A stretch of DNA of 64,000 nt from JAWPMT01 sp965229785 (GTDB taxonomy: Bacteria; Bacteroidota; Bacteroidia; Cytophagales; Cyclobacteriaceae). Each line of letters begins with the position of its first letter. Position 1 is the stretch's first letter. The notes under the pieces were generated by a model. That model had not been told where the DNA came from and did not search any database. It was given only the letters and a program-made list of their open reading frames with translations. Shown here piece after piece: positions 1 through 10,031 of the stretch. The position numbers and the translations under genes were made by a program. The DNA is taken from NCBI GenBank assembly GCA_965229785.1, contig CBDDJS010000001.1:3100001-3164000 (forward strand). The letters are read 5' to 3'.

Positions 1-860
1 ATCTGCTCAGATGATTCATCAAATACCCGTACCCCGTTGGCAATTCTGAACAGCAGATCATCAAGTTGATTCAGCGCAGCGTTGAGATTGGAGGCCATCG
101 CTGCGATATCTCCGGTTGCTTGCTTCTCATATCGTTGCGTAAGGTCCCCCGAGGACATTGAAGCCACAATGCGATTCAGTTCAGATAAAGGTTCCCGGAA
201 AGAATCCAGCAATTGGTTTACTCCTTCACTGATCTCTCCCCAAATACCACTCTTCCCCTCCATGACAATTTCAGCCTGAAGTTGCCCTTCTTCTACTGCA
301 GTGTGGAGAGCAGTGGTGATATCGTGCAATACTGATGTTAAATTATCTCGCATACGCAGCAATGAATCTCCCAGTTCATCTTGTTCTCCAAGGCGTTGAT
401 ACTCCACCTGCAAGTTTCCGGAACTGATACCCGTTGCAAATTCATTGATATTCCTTAAGGAAGACAGCACTCTGGTAAGGGAAGCCTTTAGACTACCAAT
501 TTCATCTTCCTTTCCATGAACGTTGATCTCATTGAAGTTAACCGACAGGTCTCCCATTGAAATCTGATTGATCCGCTTGGTCATTCGATAAAGCGGCACA
601 TGAACATGTTTGAAGGTATGTCTCGACAATAGATAAACCTGAAAAAAGATCACCGGGAAAACCCAAAGCATATGGACAAAGCCCATTTTACCGGCGAAAT
701 AGGTAAGCAATGACATCTCCCCTGCCAGGACACCTACCCACATCATGATTCGGCCGAAAAAAGAATCCTGGAAATCCCTTCTGATCCAAATCAGGCCGAT
801 GATAAGGGCCACTATAACCATCACCAATAGATAGGACAGTTCTCTTATTTCTTCACTCAT
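1..860 (-). CDS. HAMP-domain methyl-accepting chemotaxis-like protein (C-terminus off window)
   Basis: This reading frame starts with ATG at 860 and runs open off the left edge, so about 286 residues are visible. Residues 8-25 and about 43-77 are hydrophobic membrane helices with almost no periplasmic domain. A first HAMP-like stretch follows (PLYRMTKRINQIS...GDLSV), then further HAMP-like repeats (EPLSELNRIVASMSSGDL). The second half closely resembles the linker between the membrane helix and the signalling domain of the propeller sensor just upstream (GPIKEINQIFGGIAEGDL), so the two are paralogous in this part. By analogy an MCP signalling domain probably lies beyond the window, but it is not seen. 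The gene is 70 bp downstream of that sensor on the same strand; the gap holds a 7-bp inverted repeat (877-883/898-904). Confidence 0.75.
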   Translation of the reverse strand, partial: MSEEIRELSYLLVMVIVALIIGLIWIRRDFQDSFFGRIMMWVGVLAGEMSLLTYFAGKMGFVHMLWVFPVIFFQVYLLSRHTFKHVHVPLYRMTKRINQISMGDLSVNFNEINVHGKEDEIGSLKASLTRVLSSLRNINEFATGISSGNLQVEYQRLGEQDELGDSLLRMRDNLTSVLHDITTALHTAVEEGQLQAEIVMEGKSGIWGEISEGVNQLLDSFREPLSELNRIVASMSSGDLTQRYEKQATGDIAAMASNLNAALNQLDDLLFRIANGVRVFDESSEQ

Positions 861-930
861 GTTCTAAGTTCAATTCAAGACAAGTAATTCTATATAATTG
901 TCTTATACATCGACAAGACCAATGATTTAT

Positions 931-3900
931 TTATTTTATCGCTGTAGTTTCATGCTCATCCGCTGTGAGCTTAAATCGATCCACCCCTGTGCCTAGTTCA
1001 ATAGCGATATCCGAAAAGCCCTTTGCATTGTCCAGATAAACCTTCATGACTTGCGACAATTGCTGAGATGAAGCGGACAATTCGGTAGTACCCGCCGCAG
1101 TTTCTTCTGCAATGACTACTACACTTTCTACCATCTGAACGATCTCCTGAATAGAAGTAGTCTGATCGGCAGCTGCTACTTCGATCTCTTTAGACATTTG
1201 CAGGGTTTCATCATTGGCTTTTGCCAATTTGCGGAATGACTCATGGGAAGATTTAGTGGCAGAAACACCTTTTGTAATAGAGGCGCCCATCTGATTTAAT
1301 TTCTCAGAAGTAGCTTCCGTTTGTTCCTGAATACCATTGACCAATTCCTCAATTTCCCTGACCGACTTTTTCGATCGATCTGACAATTGTCGGATCTCAC
1401 CCGCCACTACTGCAAATCCTCGACCGGCATCACCGGCCTGAGCGGCTTCTATGGCGGCATTCAACGCCAATAAGTTGGTTTGCGAGGCAATCTCCTGCAT
1501 CACACTCAAGATTTGAGCTACTGCGCTGGTTCGTTGCTCCAAAACCTTCATGGCCTGTCCGGTATCCTGGGAAAACCCTTCAATTTCATGCATGCTGTTA
1601 TCCATCTTACCCATCAATGAAAGACCTTCGGTACTGAGCACGTTACTGTCTTCCGCCGTGGACCGAATGCCTACCGCCTGCCCGGCTACTCCCTGAGAAA
1701 TGCCCAATACGGTTTCCAGTAATTGCGAAGACTGATCGATGATATCGACCTGATTCATCGCCCCTTTGCTGATCTCCCCAATGGCCGAAGTAATTTCATC
1801 GGTACTTAAGTTGGCTTGTGTGCTGGTCTCTAACATTTCATCGGCCGAAGACTTGATCCGACTGGCGTTCTGCCTAATTTCTCCCAGGAAGGTACTCAAT
1901 GCTTCCAGGCTGTTGTTCAGGTTTTGAACAAGTACCTCCAGGTCTCCATGCACATCTCCCTTAAATCGGGAACTAAGATCACCTTCAGCAATCCCTCCGA
2001 AAATCTGATTGATCTCTTTGATCGGTCCGGTAAGGTTCTCGAAAAACAAGTTGATGGAAACTGTGAGATCGAGCCAAAGGCCTTCTTTACCGTCGGTATC
2101 AATACTGGCATTAAGATTACCTGATTCCAGCGCTTCATGGATCATCTGATTGGTCTCCTCAAGGGCGCGTTGCAGGTTTTCTTTCTGGGATGAAATCTCA
2201 TCCCGCTGCAACTTGATCTCGTCTGTCGCATCGGCTATTTGATCCCTGAGGTTGTTTTCCAATTTAAGTCTCAACTTGCGACGCCATAAAACAAAGGCGA
2301 TGATCAATGAAAAGATAATCGTCAAAACGATGGCACGAAACCACATAGTAGCCCACCATGGAGGATTGATTTTGATCGAAAGGCTGCTATAATCAGTTGG
2401 TTCACTCCTCCCGTCACGTACCTGGATCTCATAATTTCCTGGTTTCAGGTACGTAAATGGAATGCGATTCTGCTGACTCAGAAAAACCCAGGATTCCTGA
2501 AGTCCCTCTATCCGGTAATAGACATTGGTTTTGGATCGGATATCACCATTCATCGCCGAGAAAAAAACTTCAAACGTATTTTCGTCATGTGGAAGCTCTA
2601 TGCCCGAACCACTGGCCAGTTTTTGATCTACGTCAGGATTCATACCATCTGGGAATCTGATCTCAGAAAAAGCATATTTATTGGAAGATTGCACCTGATC
2701 CAAAGCTGCCTCCCGCACCTGATAAAAACCTCCCTGTCCGCCAAAATAGACCCATTCATCCGCATGTACACTGGTCAACTTCAGATTGGTGAGGCCTTCT
2801 TTTTTTCCCAGGGCTTCAAATCGGTCCTGATCCGCGTGATACAAAGCACCTCCGCTGTGAGTAGCTACCCACAAATTGCCCTGTGCATCCAGGTCCATGT
2901 CTTCAATGTACATGCCCGGCAGCCCATCAAACTGATCATATACCCGAAACTTACCCGTCTCCCGATCCAGACGAGCGAGTCCTCCGACATACCCTACCCA
3001 GATGTCTCCTTCTGCACCTTCTAAAATGGTATTCAGTGAGTTTTTGGGTAAAGAATTGGGGTCACCCGGGTCATGTTGGTATTTCTTAAAAGTGGAGCCG
3101 TCAAAATAATTGATCCCCGATTCAGTTGTTGCAATCCACAAACCTCCCTCACGGTCAAAACTTATATCCCGGATTCGATTACTGACCAGGCTATTGGGAT
3201 TGGAGGCTTCGTTTTCGTAATGCGTAAATATTCCATCTTCGTATGAAACCAAACCATCAGTAACAAATCCCATCCAAATCTTTCCATCCGGTCCCTCTTC
3301 GATGGTACAAACCTGCGTACCGGGAATACTGTTCGGATCATCAGGATCATGCACGAAGTGGGTCACACGTCCATCTTTAATATAATCAGCCCCGGTTGAT
3401 AAGTTACCAACCCAAACACGTCCCTTACTATCTTCAAAAACATCAAAAGGCCGGGATGCGCTTAAATGTCTGGAGTCTCCTGCACGCTGCGCATTGTAAG
3501 TATAGGAAATGAATTCGCCATCGATGAATTGATTGACTCCTTCATAAGAATTGAACCAGATACCTCCATCCGCAGCTTCTATGATGGATCGCAATCCAGC
3601 GGTCGGGAGCATTCCTTCATTCATCAGATTTCGGTAGACGTAACTCTTGATAGGTACCTCTGACAAGCGGTTGATCCCACCAAGAAAATTGGCAGTCCAA
3701 ACGTTGCCGTCCCGATCTACCATCAATTCCTCAATGTTATCAGTAAGAATGGAAGTAGAAATGCTTTCATCATGACGAAAAACCTTGACGCCACTGCGTT
3801 CGATCTTTTGCAGTCCTCCGCCCCAGGTGCCTACCCAAATATTGCCTTCCAAATCTTCCGCCAGGCCTAGTGCAATGTTATTACTCAATTTATTCGGAGC

Positions 3901-4686
3901 CTTGGCATTCTCAGAATAGTGTGTAAACACAGCCCGGTCTACCTGAAACTTATCTACGCCAGCCCCCACAATGGCCAACCAAACGTCTCCATTACGATCC
4001 ACTATGATATCATGAATGAAATTTCCAGCTATTGTCGCCTGATTCCCCGGGTCATTTACATAAATCGTGAATTGCCCATTTGCAGAAAGTCTGGTTAAAC
4101 CATTTTTGCTTCCCACCCAGAGGTTATCTTCCGTATCCATAGCCAGCGAAAAAGTTTCCGGGTCTGCCAACTCATTCTTGTAATGACGCACGTTACCTGT
4201 GGCATGGTCGTAGAAATTCAATCCGTTCTGTGTAGCAATCCAAACACCGTTTCTTTGTTTGTCTTCTACCATGTCCTCAGTTAAATCACTGGATAGGCCC
4301 TGGCCTGAATTCCCAGCTCTCAGAGGAGACATCACAATACCGTCTTTTATTCTCGAGATACCTCCTCCTTGTGTGGCCACCCATAAAGTGCCATCAGACA
4401 TCTCCGCAATTTGTCTGACAATGCTTTCTTTCAGGGCACTATTCTCCTTGCGAGGTTCATGTGTGTAGTTCACAAATTCCTGACCATCGTATCGTTGAAG
4501 TCCGGCCACGGTACCAAACCAGTAAAACCCCTTGCTATCCTGAAAGACACTGTACGCCATGTCATCCAGCAAGCCATCCTCAGAGGTAAGGTGTGTAAAT
4601 TGATAATTATCCTGGGCCTGCAGCAATGAAGAAGCAAGGCACAGCAGTGCTATACCACAGATAATGGTAAGACGGGTTCGGCTCAT
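931..4686 (-). CDS. Beta-propeller/Y_Y_Y sensor fused to a methyl-accepting chemotaxis signalling domain
   Basis: The protein has 1251 residues and an ATG start at 4686 followed by a signal peptide (ending ...SLLQAQ). Residues about 28-690 are Reg_prop-type beta-propeller repeats (recurring WVG/WIAT motifs), and about 700-765 is a Y_Y_Y domain (FTYLKPGNYEIQVRDG). One membrane helix follows at about 772-800, then a coiled coil, HAMP-like segments, and a cytoplasmic MCP signalling domain with the conserved hairpin tip NLLALNAAIEAAQAGDAGRG near residue 1070. In Bacteroidota this outer half normally feeds a histidine kinase (HTCS family); here the output is a chemoreceptor module that would contact CheA/CheW. 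There is no kinase or DNA-binding domain. It lies 200 bp downstream of the beta-galactosidase gene, so a carbohydrate ligand is a reasonable inference. Confidence 0.9.
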   Translation of the reverse strand: MSRTRLTIICGIALLCLASSLLQAQDNYQFTHLTSEDGLLDDMAYSVFQDSKGFYWFGTVAGLQRYDGQEFVNYTHEPRKENSALKESIVRQIAEMSDGTLWVATQGGGISRIKDGIVMSPLRAGNSGQGLSSDLTEDMVEDKQRNGVWIATQNGLNFYDHATGNVRHYKNELADPETFSLAMDTEDNLWVGSKNGLTRLSANGQFTIYVNDPGNQATIAGNFIHDIIVDRNGDVWLAIVGAGVDKFQVDRAVFTHYSENAKAPNKLSNNIALGLAEDLEGNIWVGTWGGGLQKIERSGVKVFRHDESISTSILTDNIEELMVDRDGNVWTANFLGGINRLSEVPIKSYVYRNLMNEGMLPTAGLRSIIEAADGGIWFNSYEGVNQFIDGEFISYTYNAQRAGDSRHLSASRPFDVFEDSKGRVWVGNLSTGADYIKDGRVTHFVHDPDDPNSIPGTQVCTIEEGPDGKIWMGFVTDGLVSYEDGIFTHYENEASNPNSLVSNRIRDISFDREGGLWIATTESGINYFDGSTFKKYQHDPGDPNSLPKNSLNTILEGAEGDIWVGYVGGLARLDRETGKFRVYDQFDGLPGMYIEDMDLDAQGNLWVATHSGGALYHADQDRFEALGKKEGLTNLKLTSVHADEWVYFGGQGGFYQVREAALDQVQSSNKYAFSEIRFPDGMNPDVDQKLASGSGIELPHDENTFEVFFSAMNGDIRSKTNVYYRIEGLQESWVFLSQQNRIPFTYLKPGNYEIQVRDGRSEPTDYSSLSIKINPPWWATMWFRAIVLTIIFSLIIAFVLWRRKLRLKLENNLRDQIADATDEIKLQRDEISSQKENLQRALEETNQMIHEALESGNLNASIDTDGKEGLWLDLTVSINLFFENLTGPIKEINQIFGGIAEGDLSSRFKGDVHGDLEVLVQNLNNSLEALSTFLGEIRQNASRIKSSADEMLETSTQANLSTDEITSAIGEISKGAMNQVDIIDQSSQLLETVLGISQGVAGQAVGIRSTAEDSNVLSTEGLSLMGKMDNSMHEIEGFSQDTGQAMKVLEQRTSAVAQILSVMQEIASQTNLLALNAAIEAAQAGDAGRGFAVVAGEIRQLSDRSKKSVREIEELVNGIQEQTEATSEKLNQMGASITKGVSATKSSHESFRKLAKANDETLQMSKEIEVAAADQTTSIQEIVQMVESVVVIAEETAAGTTELSASSQQLSQVMKVYLDNAKGFSDIAIELGTGVDRFKLTADEHETTAIK

Positions 4687-4718
4687 AGGAACGGTAGTTG
4701 TATAATTTCTTGGCAGCT

Positions 4719-4737
4719 CTAACTTGAAGAAAGTTAG
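4719..4737. promoter_or_regulatory. Inverted repeat upstream of the propeller-MCP gene
   Basis: CTAACTT, a 5-base spacer, then AAGTTAG forms a perfect 7-bp inverted repeat 32 bp upstream of the sensor's ATG. It has no adjacent T-tract, so it could be a regulator site or an mRNA hairpin rather than a terminator. The role is unproven. Confidence 0.35.
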
Positions 4738-4886
4738 GTGTTTGGCACAAAAAACAAGGTTGAATTTGGATTAATAGTCGATGAATAGGTACAAATTCTT
4801 CAAATTTTATCTACAAATAGTTGTTAGGGCAAATTCAACTTCAAAAAGAAGCCCTCTTTGCCTATTAAACCGCATGAGTGTTCACT

Positions 4887-7800
4887 TCACATTTTGCCGT
4901 ATTGGGCCGCTATCAGGCAAATTTCAAATCCGAACTGGTAATCTTTCGCAGGAATTCGATAAGCTTCGTGGACCATCGCTCCCCAGGAATCATCTCCACC
5001 TAACCCCATATGTAAGTGATCGAGACATAACGTCGTAAAATCATTAGGCGTCAGGTCATAGGTATGCATCGATCCTCGCTGTGTCTGAGTTAAATCTTCA
5101 GGGGTAAATGGTAAGGCCGAAAATTGAAAATACTGATGACTGCAGATCAGAAGTCCTATCCCCTTTTCATTGGTCATCTTCAACGAACGTGTGTCCGTCT
5201 TCAATCCATTTTCCTGCGGACTGATGTATGGGACATATTGCTCAAAGGGTGTACTTTGATACTTTCCGAAAAAAGCAGCTGTTTTTCTGTCGCAGTAATT
5301 CTCGTGTGGTCCTCTTCCCAACCATTCCAATTGGTCCAGTTCTTTATTGATCGGTGCAATCAATCCCATTCTTGGCAACTCAGGAAGTGAGGTTTTTAAT
5401 ATGTTAAAAATGGAATCAACAATGATTGATCCGGTCTCTAAAATCCGATAAGTGATTTCAAAGGAAAATACTTGCTCCGGAGTACGCCAGTAGCTTTTCA
5501 CCTCAAGTTCATCACCAGAATTTTTATTCCAGCTCCAGTCAGCAACCTCTATTTCCTGGCTGGCCAGCCTCCAAAAGGCCAGGCGTTTCTCCATTTGATT
5601 ACCGAAATCATTGTCCGTCGGTGCACGCCAAAAGTGAGGCCGTATTGATCCAGCCAAAAGCATAGAATCGTCAATTCGAACATCAACAAGAACACCTTTC
5701 TCAAATGAGATTTGGAACGACTTCCCCGTGACCGTAAGCGTTTCATTTTGCAGTTGAACTTGCAATATGTTCCTTTGCGTCCTTACCACTTCTTCTTTTA
5801 CGCCTTCTTGGATTAGAAATTGCTCTCTGGCCAATTCATGTCCTCTTTGTAATGCCCCCCAATCCTCATTTAGAGATACAAATACGGATAGGTATACATC
5901 AGCTTTCGGGTCCATTTCATGATCCCAGTTCATTTTGATTTCAACGCAATCGTCAGGGGCTGTAGCAGGCAAAGTGTAAGTATCACTAGCAATCAATTCT
6001 CCATCGGCTTCCACTTTCCAGCGCAATTCACAATACGCAAGGTCGTAAAAATCATAATCATTCTGAATTTTAAGATTTTGGGTCTCGGAATTATACTGAA
6101 TCTTCAAGTACTGATAAACCTTCTTTACCTCCCACAATGCCGGATGAGGGCTTCGGTTGGGGAAGACCAAACCATTGATACAGAAATTGTGATCATGAGG
6201 TAAATGTTGTGCTCCAAAATCGCCTCCATACCCCCAGAATTCCTGCCCCCCTTTCAGTCCTTTGAGTCCCTGATCAACCCAATCCCAAATGAAGCCTCCC
6301 TGCAGGGAAGAATAAGTCTCAATGATGTCCCAGTATTCCTGCAGGTTTCCGGTACTGTTGCCCATGGCATGGGCATATTCACACATGATCAACGGGCGGT
6401 CAGGCTCCCGTTGGGCGTAGGCCTCAATGGCATGAATAAGAGGATACATCGGACAAACGATATCCGTATTTTCGTCCTCTCCGGCTTGTTCATATTGTAC
6501 GGGCCTGGTACAGTCCCGCATTTTGAGCCAATCATAGGCGGCATAGAAATTCTGCCCGTTTCCTGCCTCATTTCCCAGGGACCAGATGATCACAGAAGGG
6601 AAATTCTTATCTCGCTCCACCATCTTTTCGATGCGGTCCAGAAAGGCCAATTTCCATTCCGGCAGGTTAGAAACGTGCGTAGCTTCCTGATAAGGGATTT
6701 CATCTCCCTGAAAACGGACCCCAAGCCCATGTGCCTCGATATTAGCCTCATCGACCACATAAAGTCCATATTCATCACACAGTTCATACCATCGGGGGCA
6801 ACACGGATAATGGCTGTTACGCACAGCATTGATGTTGAATTGCTTCATCAAAACAATGTCCCTGACCATGCTGTCTTCCGTTATCACGTGCCCGGTAAGC
6901 TCATCATGTTCATGCCGATTGACACCTTTCAATGTAATGGTTTTACCGTTAACATGAAGTAATCCATTTTTTATCTCAATCCTCCGAAAACCAATCCTAC
7001 ATCCAATCACTTCTTCTATGATTCCCTGGTCCGAATAACAGGAGATTACCAACTGATAAAGGTTAGGATATTCAGCACTCCATGGCCTGGGTTGCTCAAT
7101 TTCCGTTTTCCAGGAAAGTTCCCCGGAATAGGCTAACCGATCAGAAGACACAACCCGATGATCGCTTAGATCCAGAAGCTTGAATTCGATCATTTGTTCA
7201 GGATCATCGAATGGAACATCCAGAGTGACTTCCAGCGATCCGTTACCATGGTCAGTAAGATCTGAATGCACAAAGAAATCCTGAATGTGATTTTTAGGTC
7301 GAGTTAATAAGTACACGTCCCGATCGATGCCACTCAACCGCCAAAAATCCTGACCTTCAAGGTAAGATCCCTCACACCATCGATAGACCTCCACCGCCAG
7401 CACGTTTTCCCCTTGAACTAAATGATCACTGATCTTAAACTCAACTGACGTTTTCGAGTCCTGACTATAGCCTAATTTCTTACCATTAAGCCAATAATAT
7501 GCGGCGGCACCTATGCCCTCAAAGTGAAGAAAAACCTCTTTATCCTTCCATTCAGAAAGTATTTCAAAGGTTCTGCGATAAGAAGCGACCGGATTGCTCT
7601 CTTTCGGAATGTGAGGAGGATCTGCTGGAAAGGGATATTGTTTATTGACGTAAACAGGCAATCCGTAACCCTGAAGTTCCACATTCGAGGGCACCGGAAT
7701 CTCACCCCAATGCCTGATGTCAAAATCTGATTGAAAGAAATCCAAGGGTCTATCCGATGGGCATGCTGCGTAATGGAATTTCCATGAACCATTCAAGGAT

Positions 7801-7949
7801 TGAAAGTAGGGAGAACTTTCTCGTTTTCCGGATAATAGTTGTTCTTCTGTAGCGTATGGGATAAAATAGGCCCGGGGCTTTTCCTGATTTACATTAAATA
7901 CCTCTGGATTTTCCCAGTCGAACAGCGGTTCTTTTATCGGTTCAGTCAT
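4887..7949 (-). CDS. lacZ: Beta-galactosidase, glycoside hydrolase family 2 (LacZ type)
   Basis: This 1020-residue protein has the full length and domain order of large GH2 beta-galactosidases: sugar-binding domain, immunoglobulin-like domain, TIM barrel and C-terminal beta-sandwich (bgal small chain). The acid/base motif WSLGNEAGNG is near residue 460, the nucleophile motif MCEYAHAMGNS near 524, and FIWDWVDQGL follows. There is no signal peptide (it starts MTEPIKEPLFDWEN), so it should act in the cytoplasm on beta-galactosides already taken up. A sodium:solute symporter gene lies 138 bp upstream on the same strand, which suggests a linked uptake and hydrolysis unit. True substrates could be other beta-galactosides rather than lactose. 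Confidence 0.93.
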   Translation of the reverse strand: MTEPIKEPLFDWENPEVFNVNQEKPRAYFIPYATEEQLLSGKRESSPYFQSLNGSWKFHYAACPSDRPLDFFQSDFDIRHWGEIPVPSNVELQGYGLPVYVNKQYPFPADPPHIPKESNPVASYRRTFEILSEWKDKEVFLHFEGIGAAAYYWLNGKKLGYSQDSKTSVEFKISDHLVQGENVLAVEVYRWCEGSYLEGQDFWRLSGIDRDVYLLTRPKNHIQDFFVHSDLTDHGNGSLEVTLDVPFDDPEQMIEFKLLDLSDHRVVSSDRLAYSGELSWKTEIEQPRPWSAEYPNLYQLVISCYSDQGIIEEVIGCRIGFRRIEIKNGLLHVNGKTITLKGVNRHEHDELTGHVITEDSMVRDIVLMKQFNINAVRNSHYPCCPRWYELCDEYGLYVVDEANIEAHGLGVRFQGDEIPYQEATHVSNLPEWKLAFLDRIEKMVERDKNFPSVIIWSLGNEAGNGQNFYAAYDWLKMRDCTRPVQYEQAGEDENTDIVCPMYPLIHAIEAYAQREPDRPLIMCEYAHAMGNSTGNLQEYWDIIETYSSLQGGFIWDWVDQGLKGLKGGQEFWGYGGDFGAQHLPHDHNFCINGLVFPNRSPHPALWEVKKVYQYLKIQYNSETQNLKIQNDYDFYDLAYCELRWKVEADGELIASDTYTLPATAPDDCVEIKMNWDHEMDPKADVYLSVFVSLNEDWGALQRGHELAREQFLIQEGVKEEVVRTQRNILQVQLQNETLTVTGKSFQISFEKGVLVDVRIDDSMLLAGSIRPHFWRAPTDNDFGNQMEKRLAFWRLASQEIEVADWSWNKNSGDELEVKSYWRTPEQVFSFEITYRILETGSIIVDSIFNILKTSLPELPRMGLIAPINKELDQLEWLGRGPHENYCDRKTAAFFGKYQSTPFEQYVPYISPQENGLKTDTRSLKMTNEKGIGLLICSHQYFQFSALPFTPEDLTQTQRGSMHTYDLTPNDFTTLCLDHLHMGLGGDDSWGAMVHEAYRIPAKDYQFGFEICLIAAQYGKM

Positions 7950-8087
7950 ATCCTGATTTGTACTGCATTACGAATTTAATCAGGCCATTTATGATCAGCT
8001 TATTATTGAATGGAAATGCTTAAAATCTTCCATTCCAGGTTTTGACTGCCAATGAACTTACTTTCCTGCCCAAACAATATGAGTGCC

Positions 8088-9659
8088 TTAGAAGAACCAA
8101 AAGATCAGAAAGACAATCACTATCAGGAGAACCGCATGTATGCGATAATCCATCAGCCAGGATTTTCCTTCTGTGCCGGAAGCAAGATGTGATCTGTTAA
8201 ACGTGAATCGGGCAATCACCTCCTCAGAAGGCGGTTCTCCGAAGTTTCCAAGTACTACGAAAAGTAGCGCACTTAAGCCAAAAATGATCCCGACATTGTA
8301 GGTATAGTGGAGATTCCAGAGGTCAAACTGCTCCAATACGAATAAAAGCACACCAATACCTGTTCCTACAATCAATGTCCAAATAGCGGCGTTTCCATTC
8401 GATCTTTTATAAAACACACCTACTAAAAAGATCACGGCAATAGGTGGCACTACGATAGAGAACATTTGTTGTAAATAGCCCCAGAGGCCACTAAAATTTG
8501 CGATCTGTGGCGCCCATAAAGCAGCAACAACCATTAGAATGAGGGTAGTGATGCGGCCGTATCTGGCGGCTTGCTCCTCGGAAAGGCCTGGATTTCTGGG
8601 TTTTACAAAATCAACCACAATCAACGTAGAAGCGGAATTCAAGGTAGAATCTACACTGGACATGATGGCTGAAACCAGGCCGGCCAATACCAAACCCAAT
8701 AAACCTGTGGGTAAGATCTCCGTCATCACGGTTGGGAAAACCATATCAGGATTATCCAACCCTGGGAATAAACTGATGGCCATGGCTCCCGGGATTACCA
8801 TGATGAACAAAGGCACCACTTTCAGTAATCCGGCAAACATGATTCCCCAACGGGCATTTGGAATGTCCCTACTCCCTAAAACCCTTTGTACGATGAATTG
8901 ATTGGTTGCCCAATACCAGAAGCCTAAAAAGGGTGCTCCCACGATCAAACCTAACCAGGGTAACGTATCATCATCGATCGGCCGAATCATTGAAAAATGC
9001 CCTTCAGGAGCAGCAGTAAGTACTTTTGCCCACGAAAAGTCTAATTCCTGATACAAAATATAGGTCAGTACCGTACAGCCGACAATGAGAATAACTGCCT
9101 GTATGGCGTCAGTATAAACCACAGCCTTCAATCCTCCGAAGGCCGTATAAAGTCCCGCAGCAAATGCGATGATGATGCAAGTTTGCCAAAGAATCAGATC
9201 AGGGAAAAAGAATTGGAGTACTAACGCACCGGCATATAGACCACCGGACATTTCCACGATCACACTGATAAAGATCGTGATAGCAGAAAAGAAATTCCGT
9301 GACCTCACATCATACCGCAGTTCCAAAAATTCCGGTATGGTCGTGATCCTCGCATTAAGATAAAGAGGAACAAAAATCACCGCAGCGATGATCAGAGGGA
9401 TCGCTGAACCCCATTCGTAAAACGAATTGACGACTCCTGTACTGTAGGCAGCTCCGGATAGTCCAATGATCGTAGAACTGGATATGTTAGAAGCAAACAA
9501 TGACAATCCCACCAGGCCCCAGCCAAAGGATCGGCCTCCAAGAAAGAGTTCATCGCCGGTTCTGGTTTTACGACCAATGTAAAGGCCGATGGCCAGTACT
9601 AGTATGAAGTAGCCGATCACTACCGAGAGATCAACGATCCCAATGCTGATATCATTCAT
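8088..9659 (-). CDS. Sodium:solute symporter (SSS/SGLT family)
   Basis: About 523 residues with 13-14 predicted membrane helices. The family core is visible: GYFILVLAIGLYIGRKTRTG in the first helix and loop, SLFASNISSSTIIGLSGAAY, FGGLKAVVYTDAIQ, and GLVSAIMSSVDSTLNSAST, the usual sodium-site helix. The reading frame extends upstream to a TTG at 9683, but the ATG at 9659 (MNDISIG) gives the normal N-terminus and was chosen. It probably co-transports a sugar with sodium into the cytoplasm, as vertebrate SGLT and Vibrio vSGLT do. The position immediately upstream of a cytoplasmic beta-galactosidase supports a galactoside or related sugar. The exact substrate cannot be read from sequence. Confidence 0.88.
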   Translation of the reverse strand: MNDISIGIVDLSVVIGYFILVLAIGLYIGRKTRTGDELFLGGRSFGWGLVGLSLFASNISSSTIIGLSGAAYSTGVVNSFYEWGSAIPLIIAAVIFVPLYLNARITTIPEFLELRYDVRSRNFFSAITIFISVIVEMSGGLYAGALVLQFFFPDLILWQTCIIIAFAAGLYTAFGGLKAVVYTDAIQAVILIVGCTVLTYILYQELDFSWAKVLTAAPEGHFSMIRPIDDDTLPWLGLIVGAPFLGFWYWATNQFIVQRVLGSRDIPNARWGIMFAGLLKVVPLFIMVIPGAMAISLFPGLDNPDMVFPTVMTEILPTGLLGLVLAGLVSAIMSSVDSTLNSASTLIVVDFVKPRNPGLSEEQAARYGRITTLILMVVAALWAPQIANFSGLWGYLQQMFSIVVPPIAVIFLVGVFYKRSNGNAAIWTLIVGTGIGVLLFVLEQFDLWNLHYTYNVGIIFGLSALLFVVLGNFGEPPSEEVIARFTFNRSHLASGTEGKSWLMDYRIHAVLLIVIVFLIFWFF

Positions 9660-9699
9660 GAATAAGATAGGTTGATGGAGCAAGCGTATTTTGAAGAAG

Positions 9700-9957
9700 T
9701 CACGTTTCTCTCAGTTTCAATTCCTTTTTGATCCTTTTCATCATGATCACCTGAAAGGGCAACATCGCACTACAGGAAAAAGCCACTACTAAAAGGGCGA
9801 TGAATGTACTTTTATTCTCTTTGACGACCATTCCATAAATGGTCAGGGTATATAGGAAAAACAGTACGATGGCAAGGGCTCCCGCTACAATTTGTAATGC
9901 CTTCAATTCCGCTTTTAGCTTTTCCGTAGACTTTTCTTTGAATCCTTCAATTTTCAT
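9700..9957 (-). CDS. Small two-helix membrane protein
   Basis: An 85-residue protein with an ATG start at 9957. A charged N-terminal helix (KEKSTEKLKAELKALQ) is followed by two membrane spans at about residues 24-46 and 52-70 and a basic tail (MKRIKKELKLRET). I do not recognise a named family. It sits 40 bp upstream of the symporter gene on the same strand and is probably co-transcribed with it. Small two-helix proteins accompany some SSS transporters, so an accessory role is possible, but this is inference from position. Confidence 0.65.
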   Translation of the reverse strand: MKIEGFKEKSTEKLKAELKALQIVAGALAIVLFFLYTLTIYGMVVKENKSTFIALLVVAFSCSAMLPFQVIMMKRIKKELKLRET

Positions 9958-9999
9958 TCACTAGCGCATTTCCCAAAACCTGATGTGTTCAAGTGTTTC

Positions 10000-10031
10000 C
10001 GAAACTAGTGGATTGCAGGGTTTTGTGCAAA
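10000..10031 (-). promoter_or_regulatory. Possible promoter for the symporter-lacZ group
   Basis: On the minus strand TTTG (10031-10028) is followed after 20 bases by TAGTTTCG (10007-10000), close to the Bacteroidota consensus TTTG-N19-TAnnTTTG, with one mismatch. It lies 43 bp upstream of the 85-residue protein start. The rest of the 336-base gap 9958-10293 shows no gene. Confidence 0.35.

Noticed and set aside
2587..3024. 145-codon plus-strand frame
   Set aside because: It mirrors the propeller repeats of the sensor gene; the composition is not protein-like.
6204..6962. 252-codon plus-strand frame
   Set aside because: It lies opposite the TIM-barrel part of the beta-galactosidase gene and has no family features.
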